Source of the DNA: Aliiroseovarius sp. S1339 | Lineage (GTDB): Bacteria > Pseudomonadota > Alphaproteobacteria > Rhodobacterales > Rhodobacteraceae | Direction: 5' to 3' | DNA length: 64,000 nt | Assembly (NCBI RefSeq): GCF_023195695.1 | Contig: NZ_JALPQG010000002.1 | Location: 186,001 to 250,000 of the forward strand | Part shown: positions 51,034-61,147 of the stretch, piece after piece | Numbering within the stretch: position 1 is the first letter of the stretch | Layout of the letters: each line of letters opens with the position of its first letter | The notes under the pieces: generated by a model | The model's input: only the letters and a program-made list of their open reading frames with translations | What the model was told of the DNA's origin: nothing | Database searches by the model: none | Translations under genes and position numbers: made by a program

Positions 51034-51545
51034 TTCGTGGGCATCAGGAAATGACCCGTGGCCTGCGCATACAGTTTGTTGCGGTTGTCCTGCCATGCTT
51101 CAACATGCACCGACGCATAGCGCCGCCCTTGCCGAACGATCCGCGCCCGCGCATAGGCGTCGCGCGGCAGGCCAGACCGCAGATAGTCGATTGAGAAGTC
51201 GATGGTCTTGGGCAGATACGGCAGGTTGTCCGGGCCAAGCGTGCCGGGATCCAGCTTGCCCGACTCCATATCTTCCCAAAGCGATACCCAGCTGAGTTCT
51301 ATCACTGCCGCAGTTTCCAGAAATGCCGCCGTGACACCGCCATGAATTGCCGGCAGCAGCGGGTTGCCAATCAGCTTGTCCGAGAACGGAAGGATAGCTG
51401 TCAGTTCATCCCCATGACGTTCCACGCTGATACCCAGAAATTTCAAATAGGGAACGCTGTCGACAAGAGCAGATAAGGTGGCATCGCGGCGTTTCTTGAC
51501 CACTTCGACGGGTTCTGGGCGGGGGCGTTTCACAGTACCTTTCAT
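51030..51545 (-). CDS. PaaI-type hotdog thioesterase (first)
   Basis: 171 residues of the hotdog fold. [20 protein letters not shown] carries the catalytic Asn/Gly-helix region typical of the 4HBT/PaaI group (HGG then A). The N-terminus is basic and longer than usual. Expected to hydrolyse acyl-CoA thioesters. The stop overlaps the MATE start, and the preceding thioesterase gene overlaps its start (ATGA). The substrate is unknown. Confidence 0.82.
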   Translation of the reverse strand: MKGTVKRPRPEPVEVVKKRRDATLSALVDSVPYLKFLGISVERHGDELTAILPFSDKLIGNPLLPAIHGGVTAAFLETAAVIELSWVSLWEDMESGKLDPGTLGPDNLPYLPKTIDFSIDYLRSGLPRDAYARARIVRQGRRYASVHVEAWQDNRNKLYAQATGHFLMPTK

Positions 51546-52033
51546 GGCTTGTCACCTCCGCTGATCTCAACCGAGATTTCGGTGGACCGTCGTTTTGGAT
51601 CACCATCTGCCGAAAAGGCTCCTGTCGCGGTTGCCACTGGGCGATTTTCGTCTTCGTCCAAGGCGACGGCACGCACAAACGCGACTGATCGCGTGACGTG
51701 ATAGCAGGTCGCGCGGGCGGTGATCTTCTGGCCGGGCGTGGCGGGGCGCATATAATCAATGCGCAGATCAATCGTGGCAGTGATCGCGGGGGCGTCAGGG
51801 TGGCTCATTACTGCGGTTCCACAGCACGTATCCATCAGCGCCGACACCGCGCCGCCGTGGATGACACCCGTGCGCGGATCACCGATAAAACGTGCATCGT
51901 AAGGCATCGACATCACCGCCTCGCCGTCGCCCAGATGGTCCAGCGTCATCCCCAATGCACCGCAATGCGGAATGGCCTCGGTGAATTTCCGAGCGATTTC
52001 CGCCTTTTTCTCTGGCGTCAGGTTCTTAATCAT
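51542..52033 (-). CDS. PaaI-type hotdog thioesterase (second)
   Basis: 163 residues; [20 protein letters not shown] is the hotdog active-site helix with the conserved HGG and Asp. It is a parallel member of the family at 51030 and is transcribed just before it. Diverges from the MerR gene at 52224. Together with the nearby beta-oxidation genes it may clear dead-end acyl-CoA species. Confidence 0.84.
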   Translation of the reverse strand: MIKNLTPEKKAEIARKFTEAIPHCGALGMTLDHLGDGEAVMSMPYDARFIGDPRTGVIHGGAVSALMDTCCGTAVMSHPDAPAITATIDLRIDYMRPATPGQKITARATCYHVTRSVAFVRAVALDEDENRPVATATGAFSADGDPKRRSTEISVEISGGDKP

Positions 52034-52223
52034 CCCGCATTCTCCTTTGGCATTTCCTGCCTTTTATTGGCCCTTGGAAATGGCGCGTCCACCCCTTACT
52101 TCGCCTTGGCACCCGGTTTCATGAACTGACGTTCCCAAAGTACAAGCAGGTGCTTTTACGCAATTGCGCCCTCTGCGCCGGTCCTTTACGTTAGGTCGTA
52201 TGAAGACTGGAAATGGGGCACAG

Positions 52224-52592
52224 ATGACCGAAGACCGCCTGACCTTCAAGGAAATGTGCGCGAAGTTTGACGTAACCCCGCGCACGCTCAGATACTATGA
52301 ATACATTGAGCTTCTGAGCCCGGAAAAGGAAGGCCGCACCCGGTTCTACACCCCGCGCGAGGTCGCCCGCATGACGCTGATTTTACGGGGACGGCGGTTT
52401 GGATTTTCGCTGGAAGAACTTCGCCAGTGGCTGTTGATCTATGATGAAAAAGGCACCGAGGCGCAAAACCGGGCTTGGGTTGAGCTGGCAGACCGCCAAT
52501 TGGCCGATCTGCGCACTCAGCAGTCGCAACTGGTAGAAAGCATCGCCGATCTGCAAAAACTGCGCGATGACGCGGCCAAAGCGCTGGACTAA
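52224..52592 (+). CDS. MerR-family regulator (first)
   Basis: 122 residues from the ATG following GGGGCACAG (52200 is an alternative start). Helix-turn-helix in LTFKEMCAKFDVTPRTLRYY, then the wing with RTRFYTPREVARM and a coiled dimer helix. No cysteine pair for metals, so it likely reads an acyl-CoA type signal like LiuR relatives. It diverges from the thioesterase operon and is followed by a small terminator. Confidence 0.88.
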   Translation: MTEDRLTFKEMCAKFDVTPRTLRYYEYIELLSPEKEGRTRFYTPREVARMTLILRGRRFGFSLEELRQWLLIYDEKGTEAQNRAWVELADRQLADLRTQQSQLVESIADLQKLRDDAAKALD

Positions 52593-52595
52593 TTC

Positions 52596-52617
52596 GGGGT
52601 GTTTCCCCTTTATTTTG
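52596..52617 (+). terminator. short terminator after the first merR gene
   Basis: GGGG (52596-52599) and CCCC (52605-52608) with a 5-base loop, then TTTATTTTG. Short stem but with a good T run. Confidence 0.4.
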
Positions 52618-52722
52618 TGCGATTTCCGGTCTTCACCGCAGTAGACGTGTTTTTTCGCTAACCTAGCGGAACCTCATTTCTTCTTGAAAAACATGCCCTT
52701 GCGTCATGTCGTCTTTTTTCGA

Positions 52723-52790
52723 CGTTACGTAACGACAACAAAACCTCTGACGCCACGTTACATTTACGTCAACGTAAGCTTACATAGTAT
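52723..52790 (+). promoter_or_regulatory. LiuR-like MerR operator and promoter before the second merR gene
   Basis: Perfect palindrome CGTTACGTAACG at 52723-52734, then TTACG-TCAA-CGTAA at 52764-52777. The second lies between TTTACG (52763-52768) and TAGTAT (52785-52790), which would be -35 and -10 elements, the usual place for a MerR site. The sequence resembles the LiuR-type TTTACGTAAACGTAAA motif known in proteobacteria. The second MerR protein or its neighbour is the likely binder. Confidence 0.5.
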
Positions 52791-52842
52791 GACGAGCTGG
52801 TTAGATCATACGACCGGCGTCGGGTAGTGATTGGAGAATAGT

Positions 52843-53244
52843 ATGACCGACGAACTTATGACCATTCGCCAGATGTGCGATGCCTTTGATGTGACGGCTA
52901 GGACGCTACGCTTTTATGAAGCAAAAGAGCTGATCGCGCCCATCCGCGAAGGCCAGAAACGGCTGTTCACCAAGCGCGACCGTGCGCGTCTGAAACTGAT
53001 CCTGCGCGGCAAACGCTTTGGGTTCTCGCTTGAAGAGATCCGGCAGTTGCTGGACCTTTACGATCGCGGCGACCAGCAGAAGACCCAACTCGAACGCACT
53101 TATGAGGTGGCACAAGGTCATCTTGAGGGGCTTAAACGCCAGCGCGAGGAATTGGACGACGCCATCGACGATCTGACAGAGCAGTTGAACTGGGTGAGCG
53201 AAAAGATCGCCACGTTCGACGATGACAATTCAGACCCGAAATAA
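52843..53244 (+). CDS. MerR-family regulator (second), head of the beta-oxidation operon
   Basis: 133 residues; ATG after TTGGAGAATAGT. Helix-turn-helix and wing: [20 protein letters not shown] and [15 protein letters not shown], then a long coiled helix and an acidic tail ([10 protein letters not shown]). Similar in sequence layout to the first MerR protein, but the two differ. It is 11 bp before the acyl-CoA dehydrogenase gene, so it is probably an autoregulated operon regulator, by analogy with LiuR. Confidence 0.88.
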   Translation: MTDELMTIRQMCDAFDVTARTLRFYEAKELIAPIREGQKRLFTKRDRARLKLILRGKRFGFSLEEIRQLLDLYDRGDQQKTQLERTYEVAQGHLEGLKRQREELDDAIDDLTEQLNWVSEKIATFDDDNSDPK

Positions 53245-53255
53245 GGACGACCTCT

Positions 53256-55028
53256 ATGCCCAGCTACACCGCTCCGACCAAGGACATGGCCTTCCTTCTG
53301 CATGAAGTGCTCAAGGCAGACAAACAAGACATCCCCGGATATGACGAACTGGAGCCCGATTTCACGGGCGCTGTTCTGGAAGAAGCCGGCAAAGTCGCGA
53401 GCGAGGTTCTTACGCCCTTGAACATTACCGGCGACCATGAAGGGTGCCGCCTGGAAAATGGCGTGGTTTATACCCCCACTGGATTCAAGGCCGCGTTTGA
53501 GCAGATGAAAGAAGGTGGCTGGACTGGGCTGGACATGCCCGAAGAATTCGGCGGCCAGAACATGCCCGTTCTGCTGGGCACGGCTGTGGGCGAGATGTTT
53601 TCCGCCGCCAACCAAGCGTTCACCATGTATCAGGGCCTGACTCACGGTGCCGCGTCGGCCATTTTGGCGCACGGCACGGACGAGCAGAAAGCAACCTATC
53701 TGCCCAAGATGGTCAGCTGTGAATGGACCGGCACGATGAACCTGACCGAACCGCATTGCGGCACCGATCTGGGCCTGATGCGGACCAAAGCCGAACCGCA
53801 GGACGATGGCAGCTATAAGGTGTCGGGCCAGAAGATTTTTATCTCGGCGGGCGATCACGACATGTCAGAGAACGTCATCCACCTTGTGCTGGCGAAAATC
53901 CCTGGTGGGCCTGACGGCATCAAAGGCGTCTCGCTGTTCATCGTGCCGAAGTTCAACCTGAACGAAGATGGCTCGGTCGGGTCGCGCAACGGCGTGACGG
54001 TCGGCAATATCGAGCACAAGATGGGCATCCACGGCAACGCGACCTGCGTCATGAACTATGACGAGGCGACGGGTTATCTGCTGGGTGACATGCACAAAGG
54101 CATGCGCGCCATGTTCACCATGATGAACGAGGCCCGTCTGGGTGTGGGCATGCAAGGCTTGGCACAGGCCGAAGCCGCTTATCAGAACGCCGTGATCTAT
54201 GCCAAGGACCGTCTGCAAGGGCGCGACGTGACAGGTTTAAAAAATCCGGATGGCCCCGCCGATCCGCTGATCGTGCACCCTGATATTCGCCGCTCGCTGA
54301 TGGACCAGAAAAGCTTCATCGAAGGTGCCCGCGGTTTCCTGTTGTGGGGCGCATTGTTGATCGACCAGGCACATCGTTCGGGCGACCAGCAAGCAGACGG
54401 CCTTATCAGCCTTATGACACCCGTCCTGAAAGGCTTCCTGACGGATCAGGGCTTTGATATGACCGTTCTGGCCCAGCAGGTCTATGGCGGCCACGGTTAC
54501 ATCGAAGAACATGGCATGAGCCAGTTCGTGCGCGACGCCCGCATCGCGCAGATCTATGAAGGCGCAAATGGCGTGCAGGCGCTGGACCTTGTGGGTCGCA
54601 AGTTGGCCGCAGATGGTGGCAAGCCGATCATGGCGTTCTTTGAGTTGATCAAGTCCTATTGCAAGGGACAGGACGGCGACGAAATGACGGATTTCATCGA
54701 GCCGCTGAAAGAAGCGTCAAAGCACCTGCAAGCCGCGTCGATGTATTTCATGCAAAACGGCATGAAAAATCCCAACAACGCGCTCGCTGGCAGCTATGAT
54801 TTCATGCACCTGTTTGGTCATGTCTGCTTGGGCTACGCTTGGGCACAACAGGCGCGCGCTGCGCTGGACGCCCTTGCAAACGGCGCAGCTGACGCCACGT
54901 TTTACGAGACCAAGCTGACCACCGCGCGCTACTATATGGCACGCCGCCTGCCCGCCACCGCCATGCATCTGGCGCGGATCGAAAGCGGCGCGGACACCGT
55001 GATGGCTTTGGACGCGGACGCGTTCTGA
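53256..55028 (+). CDS. acyl-CoA dehydrogenase with extended C-terminus (FadE/DmdC-like)
   Basis: 590 residues. The acyl-CoA dehydrogenase fold is seen in [16 protein letters not shown] (FAD/substrate loop), [15 protein letters not shown] and [16 protein letters not shown]; the catalytic base is expected in the [18 protein letters not shown] block, near 435. The extra C-terminal region (DUF-type domain of the 590-residue class) is shared with FadE-like and 3-methylmercaptopropionyl-CoA dehydrogenase DmdC proteins. The operon (thiolase, FadB) argues for general beta-oxidation, but a DMSP-related role is possible in a roseobacter. Confidence 0.85.
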   Translation: MPSYTAPTKDMAFLLHEVLKADKQDIPGYDELEPDFTGAVLEEAGKVASEVLTPLNITGDHEGCRLENGVVYTPTGFKAAFEQMKEGGWTGLDMPEEFGGQNMPVLLGTAVGEMFSAANQAFTMYQGLTHGAASAILAHGTDEQKATYLPKMVSCEWTGTMNLTEPHCGTDLGLMRTKAEPQDDGSYKVSGQKIFISAGDHDMSENVIHLVLAKIPGGPDGIKGVSLFIVPKFNLNEDGSVGSRNGVTVGNIEHKMGIHGNATCVMNYDEATGYLLGDMHKGMRAMFTMMNEARLGVGMQGLAQAEAAYQNAVIYAKDRLQGRDVTGLKNPDGPADPLIVHPDIRRSLMDQKSFIEGARGFLLWGALLIDQAHRSGDQQADGLISLMTPVLKGFLTDQGFDMTVLAQQVYGGHGYIEEHGMSQFVRDARIAQIYEGANGVQALDLVGRKLAADGGKPIMAFFELIKSYCKGQDGDEMTDFIEPLKEASKHLQAASMYFMQNGMKNPNNALAGSYDFMHLFGHVCLGYAWAQQARAALDALANGAADATFYETKLTTARYYMARRLPATAMHLARIESGADTVMALDADAF

Positions 55029-55055
55029 GCCGGGCAAACAAAGCAAGGAGAGATC

Positions 55056-55268
55056 ATGCCGAAACGTTTCAAACTGACCCGCCGCTTCCCCTGTGCCATG
55101 ACAGAGGATGGCTATCGTCGGCTCAGGCGTTTCGCGAAAGAGGCAGGGCTTGACGAAGGTGAAGCCCTGTCCTTCCTGTTTGAGCATTTCGACAGTGTAA
55201 CGGACGAAGAAAACCTGACGGCCCGTCTGCGGCTGTTCAACTCTGAACTGGACGCACGCAAACGCTGA
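55056..55268 (+). CDS. small conserved protein in the beta-oxidation operon
   Basis: 70 residues, basic and helical: KRFKLTRRFPCAMTEDGYRR then LDEGEALSFLFEHFDSV and RLRLFNSELDAR. AAGGAG precedes the ATG. Spacing of 28 bp on both sides places it in the operon. I recall similar proteins next to FadE genes in Rhodobacterales, without a function. Confidence 0.65.
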   Translation: MPKRFKLTRRFPCAMTEDGYRRLRRFAKEAGLDEGEALSFLFEHFDSVTDEENLTARLRLFNSELDARKR

Positions 55269-55296
55269 TGCGGGCCACGTTCAACGGGAGGGAACG

Positions 55297-55932
55297 ATGA
55301 CGATCAAACTCTATTGCTTCGGTGAAAGCGGAAACGCCTATAAAGCCGCTTTGACACTGGAATTGTCCGAGCTGGAATGGGAACCCGTCTTCGTCGACTT
55401 CTTCAACGGCGAAACCCGCAGCCCGGAGTTTCGCGAACTGAACCCGATGGGCGAGGTGCCGGTGATGATTGACGGAGATGTGACACTGTCCCAGTCTGGC
55501 GTCATTCAGGACTATGTGTCCTCTAAATCCGGCAAGCTGGGCGGGCGTAGCGCCAATGAACGGCGTGAAATCCTGCGCTGGCAGTTTTGGGACAATCACA
55601 AGATGTCGTCCGTGGCGGGCACGACCCGGTTCCTGATGAATTTCCTGCCCGAAGACAAACGCCCCGCCGAAGTGATCGCTTTCAATCAGGCCCGTTTGAA
55701 GGGCGCATACAAAGTGCTGGAAGGCGAACTTTCAAGCCGCAACTGGCTGGTTGGCGACGCCATCACGCTCGCTGATATCTCATGCTGTGGCTACCTGTTT
55801 TACTCTGAACCCTTCGGCTTCGACCGCGCCGAATGGCCCGCAATTGACGCTTGGCTCACCCGTATTTCGGAAACGCCCGGCTGGAAACACCCCTATGACC
55901 TGATGCCCGGCTCCCCTGCGGACCGCGCGTGA
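55297..55932 (+). CDS. glutathione S-transferase family protein
   Basis: 211 residues: N-terminal thioredoxin-like domain (KLYCFGESGNAYKAALTLEL; NPMGEVPVMIDGD, with the cis-Pro, then QSGVI), C-terminal helical domain (LADISCCGYLFY). Acts with glutathione on electrophiles; the exact substrate is unknown. AGGGAACG precedes the ATG. It lies between the small protein and thiolase genes in the same operon. Confidence 0.88.
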   Translation: MTIKLYCFGESGNAYKAALTLELSELEWEPVFVDFFNGETRSPEFRELNPMGEVPVMIDGDVTLSQSGVIQDYVSSKSGKLGGRSANERREILRWQFWDNHKMSSVAGTTRFLMNFLPEDKRPAEVIAFNQARLKGAYKVLEGELSSRNWLVGDAITLADISCCGYLFYSEPFGFDRAEWPAIDAWLTRISETPGWKHPYDLMPGSPADRA

Positions 55933-55949
55933 TCTCGAAAGGACGAATG

Positions 55950-57155
<1,206 letters not shown>

Positions 57156-57170
57156 GAAGGAGACGTTAAA

Positions 57171-59375
57171 ATGGCTGATTTTCACTATTCCGTGGACGCC
57201 GATGGCGTCGCCACCATCACTTGGGATGTCCCCAACAAATCCATGAACGTGCTGTCCTATGACGCGCTTCGCGAGCTGGACGCCCATATCGACACCGTTC
57301 TGGCAGACGACGCCGTGAAAGGCGCGATCATCACCTCGGCGAAGAAGGACTTTGCCGGTGGAATGGACCTGAACGTCATCGCGCAGATGAAGAATGATGC
57401 GGGCGACAACCCGGCAAAGGGTCTGTTTGACGGTGTCATGGGTATGCACGGTGTGCTGCGCAAGATCGAACGCGCAGGCATGGACCCCAAAACCAACAAG
57501 GGCGGCAAACCGATTGTCGCCGCCCTGCCCGGCATCGCGCTTGGCATCGGTCTGGAAATCCCGCTGGCCTGTCACCGCATTATCGCCGCCGACAACCCGA
57601 AGGCCAAGATCGGCCTGCCGGAAATCATGGTCGGCATCTTCCCCGGCGCAGGCGGCACCACCCGTCTTGTGCGCAAAATGGGCGCGATGGCGGCGGCGCC
57701 ATTCCTTTTGGAAGGCAAGACTGTTTCGCCAGACAAAGCGAAAGCGGCTGGCCTGATCGACGAGGTTGTCGCGCCCGATGAACTGCAAGCCCGCGCGAAA
57801 GAGTGGGTTCTGAACGCCACCGACGCGGACATCGTGAAACCGTGGGATGCGAAGGGTTATAAAATGCCCGGCGGCGCGCCCTATCACCCCGCTGGGTTCC
57901 AAACCTTCGTTGGTGCGGCTGCGATGATTCACGGCAAGACCAACGGCGTCTATCCTGCCGCCAAGGCTCTGCTGGCAGCGGTCTATGAAGGCGCGATGGT
58001 GCCCTTTGACGACGCGCTGCGCGTGGAATGTCGCTGGTTCGTGAACGTGCTGATGAACCCGTCATCCAGCGCGATGATCCGCTCGCTCTTCATCAACAAG
58101 CAAGCGCTTGAAAAAGGCGCTGTGCGTCCGAAAGACGTGGCTGACCAGTCGGTCCAGAAAGTCGGCGTGTTGGGCGCAGGCATGATGGGGGCTGGCATCG
58201 CGCTGGTATCCGCCATGGCCGGGATGGAGGTCGTTCTGATCGACCAAACCCAAGAAGCGGCCGACCGAGGCAAAGCCTATTCCGAGGGCTATCTGGACAA
58301 AGGCATCGCCCGCAAGAAAGCCACGCCTGAGAAGAAAGAGGCCGTTCTGTCGGCCATCACCGCCACCACTGATCTGGAGGCCCTCAAGGGTGCGGACCTG
58401 ATCATCGAAGCGGTGTTCGAGGACGTGGGCGTAAAGGCCGAAATGACCAAAAAGGTCGAGGCCGTGGTGGGCACAGACTGCATCTATGCCACCAACACCT
58501 CGACCCTGCCGATCACCGAGCTGGCAAAGGCGTCTGAACGCCCGGATCAGTTCATCGGCATCCACTTCTTCAGCCCCGTCGAGCGCATGATGCTGGTCGA
58601 GATCATCAAGGGCAAGGAAACCGGCCCGCGTGCGGTCGCCAAGGCGCTCGACTATGTGCGCCAAATCCGCAAGACGCCGATTGTAGTCAACGACGCGCGC
58701 TTCTTCTACTGCAACCGCTGCATCATTCCCTACATCAACGAAGGGATGCGCATGGTTGGCGAGGGCGTCAGCCCTGCTCTGGTCGAAGGTGCCGCGAAAC
58801 TGCTGGGCTTCCCGGTGGGACCACTGCAACTGGTCGATGAAACCTCGATTGATCTGGGTGTGAAAATCGCCAAGGCCACCAAGGCCGCGATGGGCGACGA
58901 CTACCCGGATGCAGCTGTGGACGACATCATCTTCTGGATGGCCGACGAAGGCCGCTTGGGTCGCAAGGCCAACGCGGGCTTCTATGACTATGACGACAAG
59001 GGCAAACGCGCGGGTCTGTGGGAAGGTCTTGAAGGCAAGTTCCCGCATGCAGACGACCAGCCCGACTTGACCGAAGTCAAGCATCGCCTGATGATGGCGC
59101 AAGTGCTGGAAGCTGTCCGCGCGCTGGAAGAAGGCGTGTTGGAAGACATCCGCGAAGGCGACGTGGGCGCGATCCTGGCATGGGGCTTTGCGCCTTGGTC
59201 TGGCGGTCCGTTCAGCTGGCTTGACATGATCGGCGCGGACAAAGCGGTCGAGATTTGCGACAGCCTGACTGCAGAATATGGCGCTAGGTTCACGACGCCT
59301 GCCCTTTTGCGCGATCTGGCCGACAAGGGCGAAACGTTCTATGGCAGGTTCGACACCGCGCAAGACGCAGCCTAA
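57171..59375 (+). CDS. fadB: multifunctional enoyl-CoA hydratase / 3-hydroxyacyl-CoA dehydrogenase
   Basis: 734 residues, typical FadB length. N-terminal hydratase domain (VTSAKKDFAGGMDL-type loop: TSAKKDFAGGMDLNV; GLPEIMVGIFPGAGGTTRL) and C-terminal dehydrogenase with GVLGAGMMGAGIALVSAMAG near residue 330 for NAD and the active-site His in FIGIHFFSPVERM. It completes the two middle steps of beta-oxidation and is coupled to FadA upstream by 15 bp. A terminator follows. Confidence 0.95.
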   Translation: MADFHYSVDADGVATITWDVPNKSMNVLSYDALRELDAHIDTVLADDAVKGAIITSAKKDFAGGMDLNVIAQMKNDAGDNPAKGLFDGVMGMHGVLRKIERAGMDPKTNKGGKPIVAALPGIALGIGLEIPLACHRIIAADNPKAKIGLPEIMVGIFPGAGGTTRLVRKMGAMAAAPFLLEGKTVSPDKAKAAGLIDEVVAPDELQARAKEWVLNATDADIVKPWDAKGYKMPGGAPYHPAGFQTFVGAAAMIHGKTNGVYPAAKALLAAVYEGAMVPFDDALRVECRWFVNVLMNPSSSAMIRSLFINKQALEKGAVRPKDVADQSVQKVGVLGAGMMGAGIALVSAMAGMEVVLIDQTQEAADRGKAYSEGYLDKGIARKKATPEKKEAVLSAITATTDLEALKGADLIIEAVFEDVGVKAEMTKKVEAVVGTDCIYATNTSTLPITELAKASERPDQFIGIHFFSPVERMMLVEIIKGKETGPRAVAKALDYVRQIRKTPIVVNDARFFYCNRCIIPYINEGMRMVGEGVSPALVEGAAKLLGFPVGPLQLVDETSIDLGVKIAKATKAAMGDDYPDAAVDDIIFWMADEGRLGRKANAGFYDYDDKGKRAGLWEGLEGKFPHADDQPDLTEVKHRLMMAQVLEAVRALEEGVLEDIREGDVGAILAWGFAPWSGGPFSWLDMIGADKAVEICDSLTAEYGARFTTPALLRDLADKGETFYGRFDTAQDAA

Positions 59376-59397
59376 CCGATTGCATTGCGAAAAAGAA

Positions 59398-59424
59398 AAC
59401 GGCCCGGGCGATGCTCGGGCCGTT
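59398..59424 (+). terminator. terminator after fadB
   Basis: ACGGCCCGGGC (59399-59409) pairs with GCTCGGGCCGT (59413-59423) with one G-T pair and a GAT loop, followed by TCTTCGTTTG. It ends the operon that begins with the second MerR gene. Confidence 0.7.
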
Positions 59425-59455
59425 CTTCGTTTGTCGGGATCAGACGATCAACGGC

Positions 59456-60103
59456 CTAGAAATCATATCCAAACCGCTTGATGTCGCGCGCGCAAATATC
59501 ATCGACCAATGCCGCATCGTTATCATTGTAATAGCTGCGATAATCGGGGTTTCGGTCAGATCGGTTCTCGTGCGGCAAGGGGCCGAATTGGAAGCCCAAA
59601 TGAGCCTCGAACGGTGCAAGGTCAGCAGGCAACGCCTCCATCCGAGCGAAAAGATCGCACCGCTCATGCCCTGTCTGATCCGTGACATACGAGGCAAACG
59701 GCGCGCCGGCAAAGCTGTCCTTGGTGAATTGGTGGTTCAGAAACTCTGAGAAGGTCAGGGCATGTGCTAGATCGACCGCCGGGTGGTCGAAATGCTGTGC
59801 TTTCAGCCAATGATAATAGCTGACCAGCCTGTCCCACGGATTGCGCACCAAAGTGACGACGAAATAACTGTCGATCTGTTCTTGCGTCACCAATCCGTCA
59901 ATATCGCGCAACGTAGAATGCTTCCAAAGCCGACCCGAGGACGCGACGTGCTTTAACCGTCGCCGACGACGAACTGCCTTGGGCGTGTCGCCCAACAGAA
60001 TGTCGTCTTTCATCGCCCGCGCCTCTAGCGCCAACGCAAGCGATGTGCCCCCGGTTTTGGGTGGGTGAACGAAAATATAACGACGGCCGTGCGAAATGAT
60101 CAT
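59456..60103 (-). CDS. sulfotransferase family protein
   Basis: 215 residues. The 5'-phosphosulfate motif HPPKTGGTS (13-21) and the 3'-phosphate motif LVRNPWDRLVSYYHWL (about 90-105) mark a sulfotransferase-2/Gal-3-type fold, which moves sulfate from PAPS to a sugar or other acceptor. The end has CARDIKRFGYDF. It is small, as in many roseobacter paralogues. It lies between the fadB terminator and the transporter; the acceptor is unknown. Confidence 0.85.
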   Translation of the reverse strand: MIISHGRRYIFVHPPKTGGTSLALALEARAMKDDILLGDTPKAVRRRRRLKHVASSGRLWKHSTLRDIDGLVTQEQIDSYFVVTLVRNPWDRLVSYYHWLKAQHFDHPAVDLAHALTFSEFLNHQFTKDSFAGAPFASYVTDQTGHERCDLFARMEALPADLAPFEAHLGFQFGPLPHENRSDRNPDYRSYYNDNDAALVDDICARDIKRFGYDF

Positions 60104-60123
60104 GGCGCGATGTTAGCGGGCTT

Positions 60124-61029
60124 TCAGGCCGGGCGCGAGCGCAGCGAGATGATGGCGCCAGAGACAATGATCAAGACCATACCCAAAACAGACCTAAGCG
60201 ACACTGGATCACCGAAAAGCACGAAGCTCCACCCAGCCACGAAGGGCAGCAACAGGTATTCGTAAATGCCGACTTGCGCAGCGTCGGCCAGTTGATAGCC
60301 CTTGAAAACAAGCCCCACAGCGATCAGCGACCCGACCGCTTGCATGACAGTCAAACCCCACGCTTGCGGCGTAGGCCAGACCAGTCCGCGCAAAATGAAT
60401 CCCTCGGCCCCTGCGGGCACGCTCTGCGGCCAGATCATCAGCGCGACACATCCGACAAGCCCGAAAAGGCCCAACGCCAGAAAGAAATACAGCAGCATCG
60501 ACATTGCGCTTTCACCTTCGCACCATTGCCGGGTGGCAATCCCCCCGATGGCATAGAAAAAACCCGCCGCAAGAGGAACAATGGCGACAGGATCAAGGCC
60601 GTCAGCAAACGGGTTCAGGACGATCAGAACGCCTGCAAACCCGACCAATGCCGCACTGATGCGCGTCAGACCCACGGGTTGGCCCAGAAACAACGCACCG
60701 ACAAGCAAAATCCAGATGGGCGCTGTGAACAGCCCCGCCGCGACCTGTCCGATGGGCAAAAACGCCAGACAGCCGAAATAGATCAGCATTGCCAGCGCCG
60801 CAAAACCGCCGCGCACCATCACGGCCCAGCGGCGCATGGGGGTCAGGTGGGCACGCCCGATCCATGATAGCAGACCCAGTATGCCCACGGCCATGATCGC
60901 CCGCATCAGGTGGAATTGCCACAGCCCTAGGTCACGCGCGATCAGGGCGACGAAGTTGTCAAAGAACCCCAAAAGGAACATGGCCAGGCAAATTGCGCCA
61001 GCCGCCGCGAATGTTCGATTGCCCGTCAT
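60124..61029 (-). CDS. EamA family (DMT) transporter
   Basis: 301 residues; ATG at 61029 following GGCGGAAA. Ten hydrophobic helices in two EamA repeats (LAMFLLGFFDNFVALIARD; LGLWQFHLMRAIMAVGILG; RGLVWPTPQAWGLTVMQAVG). Members export metabolites such as amino acids or purines. The substrate is not deducible. It follows the sulfotransferase gene on the same strand, and diverges from the ligase gene at 61148. Confidence 0.87.
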   Translation of the reverse strand: MTGNRTFAAAGAICLAMFLLGFFDNFVALIARDLGLWQFHLMRAIMAVGILGLLSWIGRAHLTPMRRWAVMVRGGFAALAMLIYFGCLAFLPIGQVAAGLFTAPIWILLVGALFLGQPVGLTRISAALVGFAGVLIVLNPFADGLDPVAIVPLAAGFFYAIGGIATRQWCEGESAMSMLLYFFLALGLFGLVGCVALMIWPQSVPAGAEGFILRGLVWPTPQAWGLTVMQAVGSLIAVGLVFKGYQLADAAQVGIYEYLLLPFVAGWSFVLFGDPVSLRSVLGMVLIIVSGAIISLRSRPA

Positions 61030-61147
61030 GTCGTTTTCCGCCTGCTTTGTGCGTATCCAAGGCATTGACCACTAAGGTGTCGTTCTGGTCTGCTTCAATA
61101 ACGACATACACGACAAACGACGCGCGACAAGACAGGGAGTGAGGCAT

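Noticed and set aside
58062-59363. 433-residue frame opposite fadB
   Set aside because: FadB is intact on the other strand with both domains; this is a shadow in GC-rich sequence.
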